Source of the DNA: Polaribacter glomeratus
GTDB taxonomy: Bacteria > Bacteroidota > Bacteroidia > Flavobacteriales > Flavobacteriaceae
Direction of reading: 5' to 3'
DNA: 64,000 bases
NCBI RefSeq assembly: GCF_002954665.1
Contig: NZ_MSCM01000001.1
Location: forward strand, 1,871,349 to 1,935,348
Below, piece after piece: positions 7,866 to 16,500 of this stretch; the stretch's first letter is position 1; each line of letters starts with the position of its first letter. The position numbers and the translations under genes are program-made. Below the pieces are notes generated by a model. The model made no database searches. It was not told the origin of the DNA and saw nothing but the letters and a program-made list of their open reading frames with translations.

Positions 7866-8612
7866 ATGATTAAATTATTTAGAAAAATACGCTTCAAATT
7901 GATAACAAAAAATAAAACAAAAAAACCTACTTTGCAATCAGGCAAATATTTTAAATATGCCTTTGGCGAAATTATTCTAGTGGTTATTGGAATTTTAATT
8001 GCTTTGCAAATTAACAATTGGAACGAATCGAGAAAACAGCGAGAAAAAGAAATTGTAATTTTATTAGCGTTAAAAAAAGGGTTAGAAAGCGATTTAAAGA
8101 CTGAATTTGTTGAGGGAATTATTTTTTTTAACGAGTCAAAAGTAGCCTTAGAGAATCTAAGTGGGTTTTATAATAACACCAAAACGATTCCAAACGATTC
8201 TCTAAGAAAATACATTCGTAGGTCATTGGGCGGTGAATGGGATTTTATTTTTAATACGGCTACTTTCGAAAATCTAAAAGCATCGGGAATAGATGTAATA
8301 TCAAATGATTCTCTTCGTTCTAAAATATCATCATTATATAGCGATAAATATCCAGAACTTAAAGGAAGAAGCAATAGAGTGTTACGATTTTATGAAAACC
8401 AAGTTTGCCCTATTTTGTTTGATAACATTAACCTTTTTGATTCTATATTCTCAAAAAATGATTTAGATAATTTAAAAAATAACAGACAGCTTACAAATAG
8501 AACAAAAGCGCTTAGTGCCACAAGAGCTGGATTATTTAGTTTAGCAAACAACATTAAACCTAAAGTTGAATCACTTATTAACGATATTGATACAGAATTA
8601 GAACGAAATTAG
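7866..8612 (+). CDS. DUF6090-family membrane protein (copy 1)
   Basis: 248 residues. The N-terminus MIKLFRKIR, then a GKYFKYAFGEIILVVIGILIALQ transmembrane block (described here in two parts: GKYFKYAFGEI and ILVVIGILIALQINNW), is the hallmark of DUF6090 proteins of Flavobacteriia. One membrane helix (about 38-58) is followed by a mostly helical extracytoplasmic domain. A paralogue lies at 9266-10051 with a GNAT gene between them. Function of the family is unknown to me. Confidence 0.85.
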   Translation: MIKLFRKIRFKLITKNKTKKPTLQSGKYFKYAFGEIILVVIGILIALQINNWNESRKQREKEIVILLALKKGLESDLKTEFVEGIIFFNESKVALENLSGFYNNTKTIPNDSLRKYIRRSLGGEWDFIFNTATFENLKASGIDVISNDSLRSKISSLYSDKYPELKGRSNRVLRFYENQVCPILFDNINLFDSIFSKNDLDNLKNNRQLTNRTKALSATRAGLFSLANNIKPKVESLINDIDTELERN

Positions 8613-8745
8613 AAATAGGTTCAAAAAAGTTAATTTCTTTGCGTGTGTAGAACATTGAAACCATAAAAAACTGCTAAGAAAACCTAAAATCTTACTATAA
8701 AAAAGGTGTCAAGAAGTACTCAAAAAAGTTAGAATTGCCTAAAAT

Positions 8746-9204
8746 ATGATTAAAATAATTAGAACCAATTCAGAAAATAGCGCCTTTAAAAAGCTAGTGC
8801 TATTATTGAACTCCGATCTTTCAAAAAGAGATGGAACTGCACATGCTCTATCTCATTTTAATGCTATTACCGATTTAAAATATGTCGTTTTGGCTTTAAA
8901 GGAAGGCAAACCTGTTGGTTGTGGCGCTATTTCAATATATGATTCTACTTCAACGGAAATTAAACGAATGTATGTTTCTCCAGAAGTTAGAGGTCAACGA
9001 ATTGCTGAAAAAATTCTTACGGAATTAGAAGATTGGTCTAGAGAACTAGAACGCACTAAATGTATTCTCTTTACAGGTTCTAAGCAACCAGAAGCGAGCC
9101 GGCTTTATCAAAGAAACGGCTATAGCCCGATAGAAAAATATGGCCAACTAAAGGATATTGTAGACTGCCTTTGCTTTGCAAACTATTTAAATCCAAAAAA
9201 ATAA
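8746..9204 (+). CDS. GNAT-family N-acetyltransferase
   Basis: 152 residues of the Gcn5-related acetyltransferase fold. Motif A, the acetyl-CoA pyrophosphate-binding loop, is IKRMYVSPEVRGQRIAEKIL (about 85-104), and the C-terminal ASRLYQRNGYSPIEKYGQ (about 124-141) is motif B. The acceptor substrate cannot be deduced. The gene lies between two DUF6090 genes with 133-bp and 61-bp gaps. Confidence 0.88.
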   Translation: MIKIIRTNSENSAFKKLVLLLNSDLSKRDGTAHALSHFNAITDLKYVVLALKEGKPVGCGAISIYDSTSTEIKRMYVSPEVRGQRIAEKILTELEDWSRELERTKCILFTGSKQPEASRLYQRNGYSPIEKYGQLKDIVDCLCFANYLNPKK

Positions 9205-9265
9205 ATTTAAGACTGTATACAACCGATTATACTCAACTTCAATGTACAAAACCAAGTAATAACCC

Positions 9266-10051
9266 ATGATAAAATTCTATAGAAAAATCCGTCAAAATCT
9301 TCTTAGTGAAGGCAAAACATCCAAATATTTTAAATACGCTATTGGTGAAATTGTGCTAGTCGTTATTGGTATATTGATAGCTTTGAGCATTAATAATTGG
9401 AATCAAAATCTTAAAAACAGAGATTCAGAGCGAATATTACTTACCAACATTCAGAATGATATTAGCCTAGACACGCTCGATTTAAACTTTAATAACGCCC
9501 TGCATAAAAAAGCGTTAAAAAGCCAAATACGTCTCTTAAGGTTCTTAGACAAAGACCCAACCATAAATTCTGATAGTATTAATTATAGTGATGTATTGCC
9601 TCCTAAATTAATTGTAGTAATTCATAAAGCTTCTTTTAATAACATGACCTACAATAATCCTGATTTGATACGCAACAAGGATCTAAAAAAGAAAATAGAC
9701 CGCAATTACGACTACTTTTACCCATCTTTAATCGAGGCACAAAACAACCAGACAGAATATAATTTCTACGCTAAAATATTACCGTATTATAAAAAATATT
9801 TTAAAACAAACGGAAGCGTAGCTGAATTTGATCAAGAAGCTTACGGAAATGAGGAGTTTTATAATGATAGATTTTACAGAAATGTATTGCAGCCTATTGA
9901 TGTTCATTTGCTACAAAACGACCGAGAATTTGCAATAGAGCTATCCGAAGCAATATTTTTAAGAAGTGCGCTAATCTCTATGTATGACAATGCGTTAACG
10001 AGAATAAAAACGTTGCACCGTGATATTGATATAGAATTGGATAGAAAATAA
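9266..10051 (+). CDS. DUF6090-family membrane protein (copy 2)
   Basis: 261 residues, same architecture as the protein at 7866-8612: basic N-terminus MIKFYRKIRQNLL, one membrane helix (EIVLVVIGILIALSINNW, about 29-46), then a helical domain ending in DIDIELDRK, matching the DIDTELERN end of copy 1. The two are diverged paralogues, with the membrane block far better conserved than the rest. Function unknown. Confidence 0.85.
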   Translation: MIKFYRKIRQNLLSEGKTSKYFKYAIGEIVLVVIGILIALSINNWNQNLKNRDSERILLTNIQNDISLDTLDLNFNNALHKKALKSQIRLLRFLDKDPTINSDSINYSDVLPPKLIVVIHKASFNNMTYNNPDLIRNKDLKKKIDRNYDYFYPSLIEAQNNQTEYNFYAKILPYYKKYFKTNGSVAEFDQEAYGNEEFYNDRFYRNVLQPIDVHLLQNDREFAIELSEAIFLRSALISMYDNALTRIKTLHRDIDIELDRK

Positions 10052-10224
10052 CAACAATACAGCAAAGGATTTAGAAAATTTATACGTTCAAGAATAAGAA
10101 AAGTTTTTAGTTCTTTTGTAACCCCCAAAATTAGATTAAAACTACCTCATTAACGAAACAGGTACTGCACAATAAGCAATAAAGCAAGGAAAACGTACTA
10201 CCCAAAAAACTATTAAAAAAACAA

Positions 10225-11190
10225 CTACTTATTCTCTAAAACATTCGCAACAATCATTTTTGCATGAATGCGAGAATTTTCTATAAACCATTTATGTGTT
10301 TCCATTCCGCCACAAATAACACCCGCTAGATAAACACCTTGAATATTCGTTTCCATTGTTTCTTGATTATAAGAAGGAATTTTTCTTTCATCCTTCGAGA
10401 ATTCAACTCCTATTTTCTCTAAAAAAGTAAAATTTGGCTTGTAACCCGTTAATGCCAAAACAAAATCATTTTGTATTGTTTCGGTTCCGTTTTCTGTGTT
10501 TATAGTAAGTGTTTCTTCGGATATTTCTTTTACCGTGGCATTGTAATACACGTTAATACTTCCTTCTTCAATTCTGTTGATAATATCTGGTCGTACCCAA
10601 TATTTTACACGCTGCCCAACCTCTGCTCCTCTAATAATTAAAGTAACCGTTGCTCCTTTTCTATAACACTCTAAAGCTGCATCTACAGAAGAATTGCTTG
10701 CACCAATAACTGCTAATTTTTGACCTGCATAAAAATGTGGCTCTTTATAATAATGAGACACTTTTGGCAAATCTTCGCCTGTAACATTTAACGTATTCGG
10801 AATGTCGTAAAAGCCAGTTGCAATCACTACATTTTTAGAATTATATGCATTTTTATCCGAAGTAATTACAAACCCATTTGCTGTTTTAGAAACCGAAGTT
10901 ACGTTCTCGAACAAGTTGATGTTTAATTTATTAGAAGTTGCAATTCTTCTATAATATTCTAACGCTTCACTTCTTCTTGGTTTTGCTTCATTACTAATAA
11001 ACGGAATGTTATCAATCTCTAACTTTTCTGAAGATGAAAAAAATTGCATGTTGGCTGGATAGTTGTACAACGAATTTACAATAGGACCTTTTTCAAGAAT
11101 AACATACGTTAACCCTTTTTTTTGAGCTTCTAATCCGCAAGCAATTCCTATAGGACCGCCACCAATAATAACAATATCAAAAAAATCCAT
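10225..11190 (-). CDS. YpdA-like FAD/NAD(P)-dependent disulfide reductase (putative bacillithiol disulfide reductase)
   Basis: 321 residues from the ATG at 11190. A longer frame from 11232 would overlap the upstream gene and add 14 residues before the FAD motif, so I prefer the internal start. FAD-binding Rossmann motif DIVIIGGGPIG is at the N-terminus, a second (NADPH) dinucleotide motif AVIGASNSSVDAAL is near 155-168, and ALTGYKPN closes the FAD site. There is no CxxC redox pair, as in YpdA/Bdr enzymes, which reduce bacillithiol disulfide. It lies 19 bp after a GltS-like FMN protein and is probably co-transcribed. Alternative: another ferredoxin/thioredoxin reductase-like flavoprotein. Confidence 0.8.
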   Translation of the reverse strand: MDFFDIVIIGGGPIGIACGLEAQKKGLTYVILEKGPIVNSLYNYPANMQFFSSSEKLEIDNIPFISNEAKPRRSEALEYYRRIATSNKLNINLFENVTSVSKTANGFVITSDKNAYNSKNVVIATGFYDIPNTLNVTGEDLPKVSHYYKEPHFYAGQKLAVIGASNSSVDAALECYRKGATVTLIIRGAEVGQRVKYWVRPDIINRIEEGSINVYYNATVKEISEETLTINTENGTETIQNDFVLALTGYKPNFTFLEKIGVEFSKDERKIPSYNQETMETNIQGVYLAGVICGGMETHKWFIENSRIHAKMIVANVLENK

Positions 11191-11209
11191 AAAACTAAAT
11201 TCTTGTTTA

Positions 11210-12718
11210 CTATTTATAATAAATATCTTCAAAACTCACAATCTCCTCGTCTTTTCTGCGCCTAAAAACATGACTAGCTTTTAAATCTGCAATAGACGCA
11301 ACGCCCATAGCCGCAACAACTTCTTTTACTGCTTTAATAGTTTGATCATGATAATTCTTTACCCTAATATTTTTCTTTTCTACCACTAAGGCTTTTACCA
11401 AACTTTCATCTTGTGTTGCAACGCCAACAGGACAAGTATCTAAATTACATTCTCTAGCTTGAATACACCCTAAACTTAGCATAAAACTTCTTGCCATACC
11501 AATGGCATCTGCGCCTAAAGACAAAGTTTTAACAATATCAAAAGCATCGACTGCTTTACCGCTTGCAATAATTTTAATTTGATTTTTTAAGTTGTATTTA
11601 ATAAGTAACTTATTTACAAAAACCAATCCTTCTGTTAAAGGTGTACCAATATAATTTGTGAATTCCATTGGTGCTGCACCTGTTCCTCCTTCTCCACCGT
11701 CTACAGAAATAAAATCTGGATAATTATTTGCCTCTGCAAAAGCTTTTATCATCGTTTCAATTTCTTCATTATTTCCTGCACAAAACTTAATTCCTACAGG
11801 TTTTCCTTCGGATAAATCTCTTACATTTTGAATAAAAGAAATCATTTCTTCGTAATTTGTAAAAGCCGAATGACTTGGCGGGGAATCTACTTGTGTGCCC
11901 GGTGCTACAGATCGTATTTTTGCAATTTCAGGAGTGTTTTTCTTTGCAGGTAAAATTCCTCCATGACCAGGTTTTGCGCCTTGCGAAAACTTAATTTCAA
12001 TCATTTTTATTTCTGGACGAATTGCATTTTCTCTAAAAGTTTCATCATCAAAAACACGTTTTCCGTTTACAGATTTTCCTGCACCAAAATATCCTGTTCC
12101 TACTTGAAAAATAACATCTCCGCCTTGTAAATGATAAGGAGAAATACCGCCTTCGCCCGTATTGTGTGCAAAGTTTCCCATTTTAGCACCTTGATTTAAA
12201 GCCATAATTGCATTTTTACTCAAAGAGCCAAAAGACATTGCAGAAATATTAATAATAGAAGCATCGTATTTTTGTGTGCATTTGTCTGAGCCAAAAAGAA
12301 CTCGATCTCCTGCAATATGATGGTGGTCTTTTGGAAACAACGAATGTTTTACAAACTCATAGCCTTTTGCATACACATTGTGTTGTGTGCCAAAAGGAAT
12401 TGTGTCTTTAGATAATTTAGAACGCTGATACACAATACTTCTCTTTTCTCTATTGATAGGTGTACCGTTTAAATTATCTTCGATAAAATACTGTTGAATT
12501 TTGTCTCTTTCATCTTCAAAAAACCAACGCAAACGAGCAATTACAGGAAAAGCGCGTAATAAAGAGTGTTTGGTTTGCAAACTATCATAAATTGCAATAA
12601 TTGTTAAAAAGCCAGCTATTGATAAAAGAATTATAGTACCTGTTTGCGGAATAAAATAGACTAGAACTCCGAATAAAATAGTTACGCTAATAAAAATGGT
12701 AAGTAGGGTATTCCTCAT
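11210..12718 (-). CDS. FMN-binding glutamate synthase-family protein (GltS-like domain, membrane anchored)
   Basis: 502 residues from ATG 12718; the frame extends to 12793 but the added 25 residues look like untranslated leader. Two hydrophobic helices (about 5-50) anchor a FMN-binding glutamate-synthase barrel: GEGGISPYHLQGGD, AKPGHGGILPAKK and DGGEGGTGAAPMEF are the typical motifs. C-X5-C-X4-C (CIQARECNLDTC) matches the 3Fe-4S site of glutamate synthase. The glutaminase domain of GltB is absent, so it cannot use glutamine alone; the physiological substrate is unclear. It is upstream of the YpdA-like gene in one operon. Confidence 0.85.
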   Translation of the reverse strand: MRNTLLTIFISVTILFGVLVYFIPQTGTIILLSIAGFLTIIAIYDSLQTKHSLLRAFPVIARLRWFFEDERDKIQQYFIEDNLNGTPINREKRSIVYQRSKLSKDTIPFGTQHNVYAKGYEFVKHSLFPKDHHHIAGDRVLFGSDKCTQKYDASIINISAMSFGSLSKNAIMALNQGAKMGNFAHNTGEGGISPYHLQGGDVIFQVGTGYFGAGKSVNGKRVFDDETFRENAIRPEIKMIEIKFSQGAKPGHGGILPAKKNTPEIAKIRSVAPGTQVDSPPSHSAFTNYEEMISFIQNVRDLSEGKPVGIKFCAGNNEEIETMIKAFAEANNYPDFISVDGGEGGTGAAPMEFTNYIGTPLTEGLVFVNKLLIKYNLKNQIKIIASGKAVDAFDIVKTLSLGADAIGMARSFMLSLGCIQARECNLDTCPVGVATQDESLVKALVVEKKNIRVKNYHDQTIKAVKEVVAAMGVASIADLKASHVFRRRKDEEIVSFEDIYYK

Positions 12719-12956
12719 TTTTTTGATTCTTATTTTAAGAAACTGAAAGGTACTCTTTTTAGTTTTAGATGTGCCAAATGAGCTAGAAAACATGTAGCAT
12801 TAAGGATTGCAGTGTAAATCCTTTTTATGAAGAATGAATAAAAAGATTGCAACGAAAAGCCTGACCACGCTTTTTCTGCGTGGGAATGCCCAAATAAAAA
12901 TTAGGCTATTAAATATATTGATTATGTAGCAAACTTTTTTATTAGCTTAAAAAAAA

Positions 12957-12980
12957 ACTCCAACAAGTGAATGTTGGAGT
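12957..12980 (-). terminator. Intrinsic terminator of rpmE2
   Basis: A perfect 9-bp stem (ACTCCAACA at 12957-12965 with TGTTGGAGT at 12972-12980) around a 6-base loop, with a run of A at 12948-12957 that becomes the U-tract on the minus strand. It lies 28 bp beyond the rpmE2 stop. Confidence 0.85.
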
Positions 12981-13007
12981 TTTATATATTTTAAAATTCT
13001 AGAAGAA

Positions 13008-13262
13008 TTACTCTTTTTTGAATTTTGCGTATTTGTTTTTAAATTTATCAATACGTCCTGCAGCATCAATAAGTTTAGATTTACCAGTGTAAAATGGGTG
13101 AGACGTTCTAGAAATCTCTAATTTTACTAAAGGATACTCTACACCGTCAACATCTAAAGTTTCTTTAGTGTCTACAGTAGAACGAGTTAAAAAAACATCT
13201 TCATTAGACATGTCTTTAAAAGCTACCATTCTATAATTATCTGGATGAATTCCTTTCTTCAT
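13008..13262 (-). CDS. rpmE2: 50S ribosomal protein L31 type B
   Basis: 84 residues from the ATG at 13262 ([20 protein letters not shown]). The open frame reaches 13385 but the extra N-terminus is leader sequence downstream of the promoter at 13364-13393. It is the B form: no zinc-binding Cys residues, plus the typical [20 protein letters not shown] segment. It sits at the subunit interface of the large ribosomal subunit. Single-gene unit with its own promoter and terminator; the roughly 100-nt leader might hold regulation. Confidence 0.95.
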   Translation of the reverse strand: MKKGIHPDNYRMVAFKDMSNEDVFLTRSTVDTKETLDVDGVEYPLVKLEISRTSHPFYTGKSKLIDAAGRIDKFKNKYAKFKKE

Positions 13263-13363
13263 TGTTTTATATTTTAATACTTTAATGTTATGTTTGTATG
13301 CGAAAAATTGGTAAAGTTTTACGCGATGCTCTAAACAGTTAATAATTAACCATTTTGAGGTTG

Positions 13364-13393
13364 CAAATTTAACCTTATTTTTCAATTTACAAA
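13364..13393 (-). promoter_or_regulatory. Promoter of rpmE2
   Basis: On the minus strand: TTTG (13393-13390), an 18-base spacer, then TAAATTTG (13371-13364) followed by C. This is a full match to the Bacteroidota housekeeping promoter. The predicted transcript starts about 100 nt before the rpmE2 ATG. Confidence 0.75.
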
Positions 13394-13444
13394 TAAAAAA
13401 ATGTTTTTATTTAGACTTTTAAATACTTTACGTAAAAAACAATT

Positions 13445-13452
13445 TAACTTTG
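13445..13452 (+). promoter_or_regulatory. -7 element upstream of the glutamine cyclotransferase gene
   Basis: TAACTTTG at 13445-13452, followed by C, matches TAnnTTTG. No clean -33 TTTG is visible. It is 65 bp upstream of the ATG at 13517 and divergent from the rpmE2 promoter. Confidence 0.45.
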
Positions 13453-13516
13453 CTTCTAAAATAAGATACTATATCTGATTTTTAACTGTTTGAAACCAAC
13501 ATATAATACATACAAA

Positions 13517-14554
13517 ATGAAAAAAATTGCTGTTTTTATTTCCTTTTTAACCCTATTCTTTGTTACTTCTTGTAACGATGATTACAAATTTACGTTAGAT
13601 GTTGTTAAAAAAACAACTTTAAACACCTCTTTATCAATTACTTTAAAAGAAAAAAACGACAAACCGGTAGATAAGGTTCAGTTTTTTGTAGACGGCCAAG
13701 AAGTTACTGCTAACGAAAATTCATTTACAATAAACACATCAGATTTTGGTGTTGGTAAGCACGTAGTTTCTGCGCTGGCTTTTTACCCAGGGAAAACCAA
13801 AAAAATAAATGATTCTTTTGAGGTTTTGGCAGATAAAGCGCCAGCAATTTATTCGTATAAAATTATAAATTCTTTTCCTCATGACACAAAAGCGTATACG
13901 CAAGGTTTAGAATTCTATAATGGTTTCTTATATGAAACGACTGGTAGAAAAGGACAATCTTCTTTAAGAAAAGTAGAGCTTACTACTGGTAAAGTTTTAC
14001 AAAAAATAGCTTTAGATAACCAATATTTTGGTGAAGGATTGACCATTTTAAACAATAAAATTTACTGGTTAACTTGGCAAGCTAAAAAAGGGTTTGTATA
14101 TGATTTAGAAACTTTTAAACTAGAAAAAGAATTTGCTTTTAATAAAAGTGAAGAAGGTTGGGGTTTAACAAATAACGGTACAGACCTTATAAAATCTGAC
14201 GGTACAAACAAAATTTGGTTTCTAGACCCAGTAACTTTTAAAGAAAAAAAGTCGTTACAAGTGTATACTAATAAATATGCTTTAGAAAACTTGAATGAAT
14301 TAGAATTCATCGATGACAAAATTTATGCTAATAAATATCAGCAAAATGCCATTGTAATTATCGATGTGCATACTGGTGCTGTTTTGGGCGTTGCAGATTT
14401 ATCCGATTTAAAAAAAGAAATGGAAAAAACGCAAAAGTTAGTTCCAGAGGATGAAGTTTTAAACGGAATTGCTTTTGACAAAGAAAATAACCGTCTTTTT
14501 GTTACTGGTAAAAACTGGGGAAAACTTTTTGAAATTGAATTGATCAAAAAATAA
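13517..14554 (+). CDS. Glutaminyl-peptide cyclotransferase (plant/bacterial type), lipoprotein
   Basis: 345 residues from ATG 13517 (MKKIAVFISFL); the frame from 13490 only adds residues before the signal peptide. Lipobox TSC follows the hydrophobic stretch. An N-terminal beta-sandwich region (about 20-105) precedes a five-bladed-propeller glutamine cyclotransferase domain: SFPHDTKAYTQGLEF, FYNGFLYETTGRKGQSSLRK, FGEGLT and LNELEFIDDKIYANKY are family signatures. It converts N-terminal Gln of exported proteins or peptides to pyroglutamate, and many T9SS cargo proteins carry pyroglutamate. Followed 44 bp later by another lipoprotein gene. Confidence 0.88.
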   Translation: MKKIAVFISFLTLFFVTSCNDDYKFTLDVVKKTTLNTSLSITLKEKNDKPVDKVQFFVDGQEVTANENSFTINTSDFGVGKHVVSALAFYPGKTKKINDSFEVLADKAPAIYSYKIINSFPHDTKAYTQGLEFYNGFLYETTGRKGQSSLRKVELTTGKVLQKIALDNQYFGEGLTILNNKIYWLTWQAKKGFVYDLETFKLEKEFAFNKSEEGWGLTNNGTDLIKSDGTNKIWFLDPVTFKEKKSLQVYTNKYALENLNELEFIDDKIYANKYQQNAIVIIDVHTGAVLGVADLSDLKKEMEKTQKLVPEDEVLNGIAFDKENNRLFVTGKNWGKLFEIELIKK

Positions 14555-14598
14555 TAAACCTATCATTTTTAAGTTCTATTTTTATACAAAATTGATTT

Positions 14599-16104
14599 AT
14601 GCGCTATTTCATTACATTTCTTGTTTGTGTTGCTTTAATTTCTATGAGTTCTTGTCGAAAAGATTTTTCTACGATTCCTAATTTTGGTAGCTTAGAGTTT
14701 TCTAAAGACACTGTTTTTTTAGACACTGTTTTTACAAATATTGGTTCTGCAACCTATAATTTAAAGGTGTATAATAGAGGAAATAAATCAATAACGATTC
14801 CTAAAATTGCGCTAGAAAATGGTGCTTTTTCAAACTACAGGTTAAATGTTGATGGCATTTCTGGAAAAGAATTTAATGATATCGATATTTTAGCTAAAGA
14901 CAGTATTTTTGTTTTTATAGAAACGACTATTGACGCTAGTACTGCTGTAAATCCTTTATATACAGATCGTATTTTGTTTGATAATGGCACAAACCAACAA
15001 GGTGTAGATTTAGTAACATTGGTGCAAGATGCCAACTTTATTTTTCCGGGTAAAGACCCAATAACCATGAAGATTGATAGTTTAACTATTAACGGACAGG
15101 CGACTTCTATTAAAGGTCGATTTTTAACGGATGCCGAACTTACATTTACCAATACTAAACCAACCGTTATTTATGGGTATGCTGCAGTTTCTGCAAATAA
15201 AACACTTACGATTGAAGCTGGTGCAAGAGTGCATTTTCATAACAATTCGGGTTTAATTATTGATAAGAAAGCAACTTTAAAAGTAAACGGAACTTTGGCT
15301 GAAAAAGTAATTTTTGAAGGTGACCGATTAGAAAGTGGTTTTAGTAAAATACCCGGACAATGGGGCACAATATGGATGCGCGCAGGTAGTAAAGACAATG
15401 AAATTAACCATGCTCAAATTAAAAACGGAATTATAGGAATTCTAATTGACAGTATCGGGGCTACTTCTGCACCAACTTTAAAGTTACAAAACTCAGAAAT
15501 TTACAACCACTCAAACTTTGGTATTCTTGCCAGAGAAACAAATATTGAAGCGCATAATGTGGTTATCGGTTCGGCTGGCGAAGCATCTTTAGCTGCCACC
15601 ATTGGTGGAACATACAATTTTACGCACAGCACATTTGCTAATTTTTGGAATAATGGAATTCGCCAATTACCAGCGGTTTTAATAAATAATTTCTTTACTT
15701 ATGTTGATAACGGACAGGAAATTATTGAAACCAGAGATTTACATGCTGCTACTTTTACCAATTGTATTTTTGATGGAAACAATAATATTGAGTTTCTAAT
15801 CGATAAAGTTGAAGGTGGCGGGATCTTTAATTACAAAATTAGCAACTGTATGATTCAGTTTAATGATAGTAGTAACTCTTTTGAAGGGAATTCTGAATTA
15901 GATTTTACAAACCCATTTTATCAAAATATAATTTTAAACGGAAATTCTAATTTTAGAAATTCTCGAAATCAAGATTTTATTATTGGCCAAGATTCTGATG
16001 CCATTAATAAAGCCAAAACTTCAATTTTTAACCTCGACATATTAGGAGTTGATAGAACTACAAATCCTGATATTGGCGCTTATCAGCATATTATTTTTGA
16101 ATAA
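14599..16104 (+). CDS. Lipoprotein with right-handed beta-helix repeats
   Basis: 501 residues. Lipoprotein signal with lipobox SSC (Cys19). About 30-140 looks like an immunoglobulin-like or DUF1573-like strand domain (DTVFTNIGSATYNLKVYN). The rest (about 180-480) is a series of short strands with Asn ladders (NNSGLIIDKK, NSEIYNHSNFGILAR) typical of parallel beta-helix proteins of the pectate-lyase-like type. The C-terminus NPDIGAYQ is common in this group. No catalytic residues can be assigned; surface attachment is inferred. Likely co-transcribed with the cyclotransferase gene. Confidence 0.75.
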   Translation: MRYFITFLVCVALISMSSCRKDFSTIPNFGSLEFSKDTVFLDTVFTNIGSATYNLKVYNRGNKSITIPKIALENGAFSNYRLNVDGISGKEFNDIDILAKDSIFVFIETTIDASTAVNPLYTDRILFDNGTNQQGVDLVTLVQDANFIFPGKDPITMKIDSLTINGQATSIKGRFLTDAELTFTNTKPTVIYGYAAVSANKTLTIEAGARVHFHNNSGLIIDKKATLKVNGTLAEKVIFEGDRLESGFSKIPGQWGTIWMRAGSKDNEINHAQIKNGIIGILIDSIGATSAPTLKLQNSEIYNHSNFGILARETNIEAHNVVIGSAGEASLAATIGGTYNFTHSTFANFWNNGIRQLPAVLINNFFTYVDNGQEIIETRDLHAATFTNCIFDGNNNIEFLIDKVEGGGIFNYKISNCMIQFNDSSNSFEGNSELDFTNPFYQNIILNGNSNFRNSRNQDFIIGQDSDAINKAKTSIFNLDILGVDRTTNPDIGAYQHIIFE

Positions 16105-16124
16105 TTAACAACGATAGAAATAAA

Positions 16125-16160
16125 TTAAACCCTTCAGATTTTAAAACCTGAAGGGTTTAA
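16125..16160. terminator. Bidirectional terminator between convergent genes
   Basis: A 13-bp perfect stem (TTAAACCCTTCAG at 16125-16137 with CTGAAGGGTTTAA at 16148-16160) around an AT-rich loop. It lies between the beta-helix lipoprotein gene and the convergent small membrane protein gene. Confidence 0.8.
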
Positions 16161-16166
16161 TTATTT

Positions 16167-16373
16167 TTAATCATTAGCTTCTAATTCTAGTTTCTTTTTC
16201 TTTCTGTAACTAAGAAAAGAACCAATAACAATAAACCCCCAAATTGTTCTATAAGTCCAGATATTTATTTCAAACCCAAAAATAACTTCAATTGTATTAT
16301 TACCGGCAAAAGAGAAAGCAATATTTAATATTCCAATAATTACAAAGGCTAAATCCCAATTTTTATTTCTCAT
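16167..16373 (-). CDS. Small two-helix membrane protein, unknown
   Basis: 68 residues: two hydrophobic segments (about 8-23 and 40-55) and a charged C-terminus (RKKKKLELEAND). The first residues (MRNKNWDLAFVIIGILNIAF) look like a genuine membrane protein start, and the gene ends just before a terminator. No known family recognised. Confidence 0.55.
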   Translation of the reverse strand: MRNKNWDLAFVIIGILNIAFSFAGNNTIEVIFGFEINIWTYRTIWGFIVIGSFLSYRKKKKLELEAND

Positions 16374-16500
16374 TTTAATAGTTGTTATGGTTTGAGTTCG
16401 AATACTTTTTTAGTTAAAAATGGAATCAAGAATCTATTTTGCTGCTAATAATGCAAAATTAATTTAATTTGATTACGTATTCAAACTGCATATTTAGTAA

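Noticed and set aside
10225..11232. Longer start for the YpdA-like gene at 11232
   Set aside because: It overlaps the upstream gene's coding end and adds 14 residues before the FAD motif that the family lacks.
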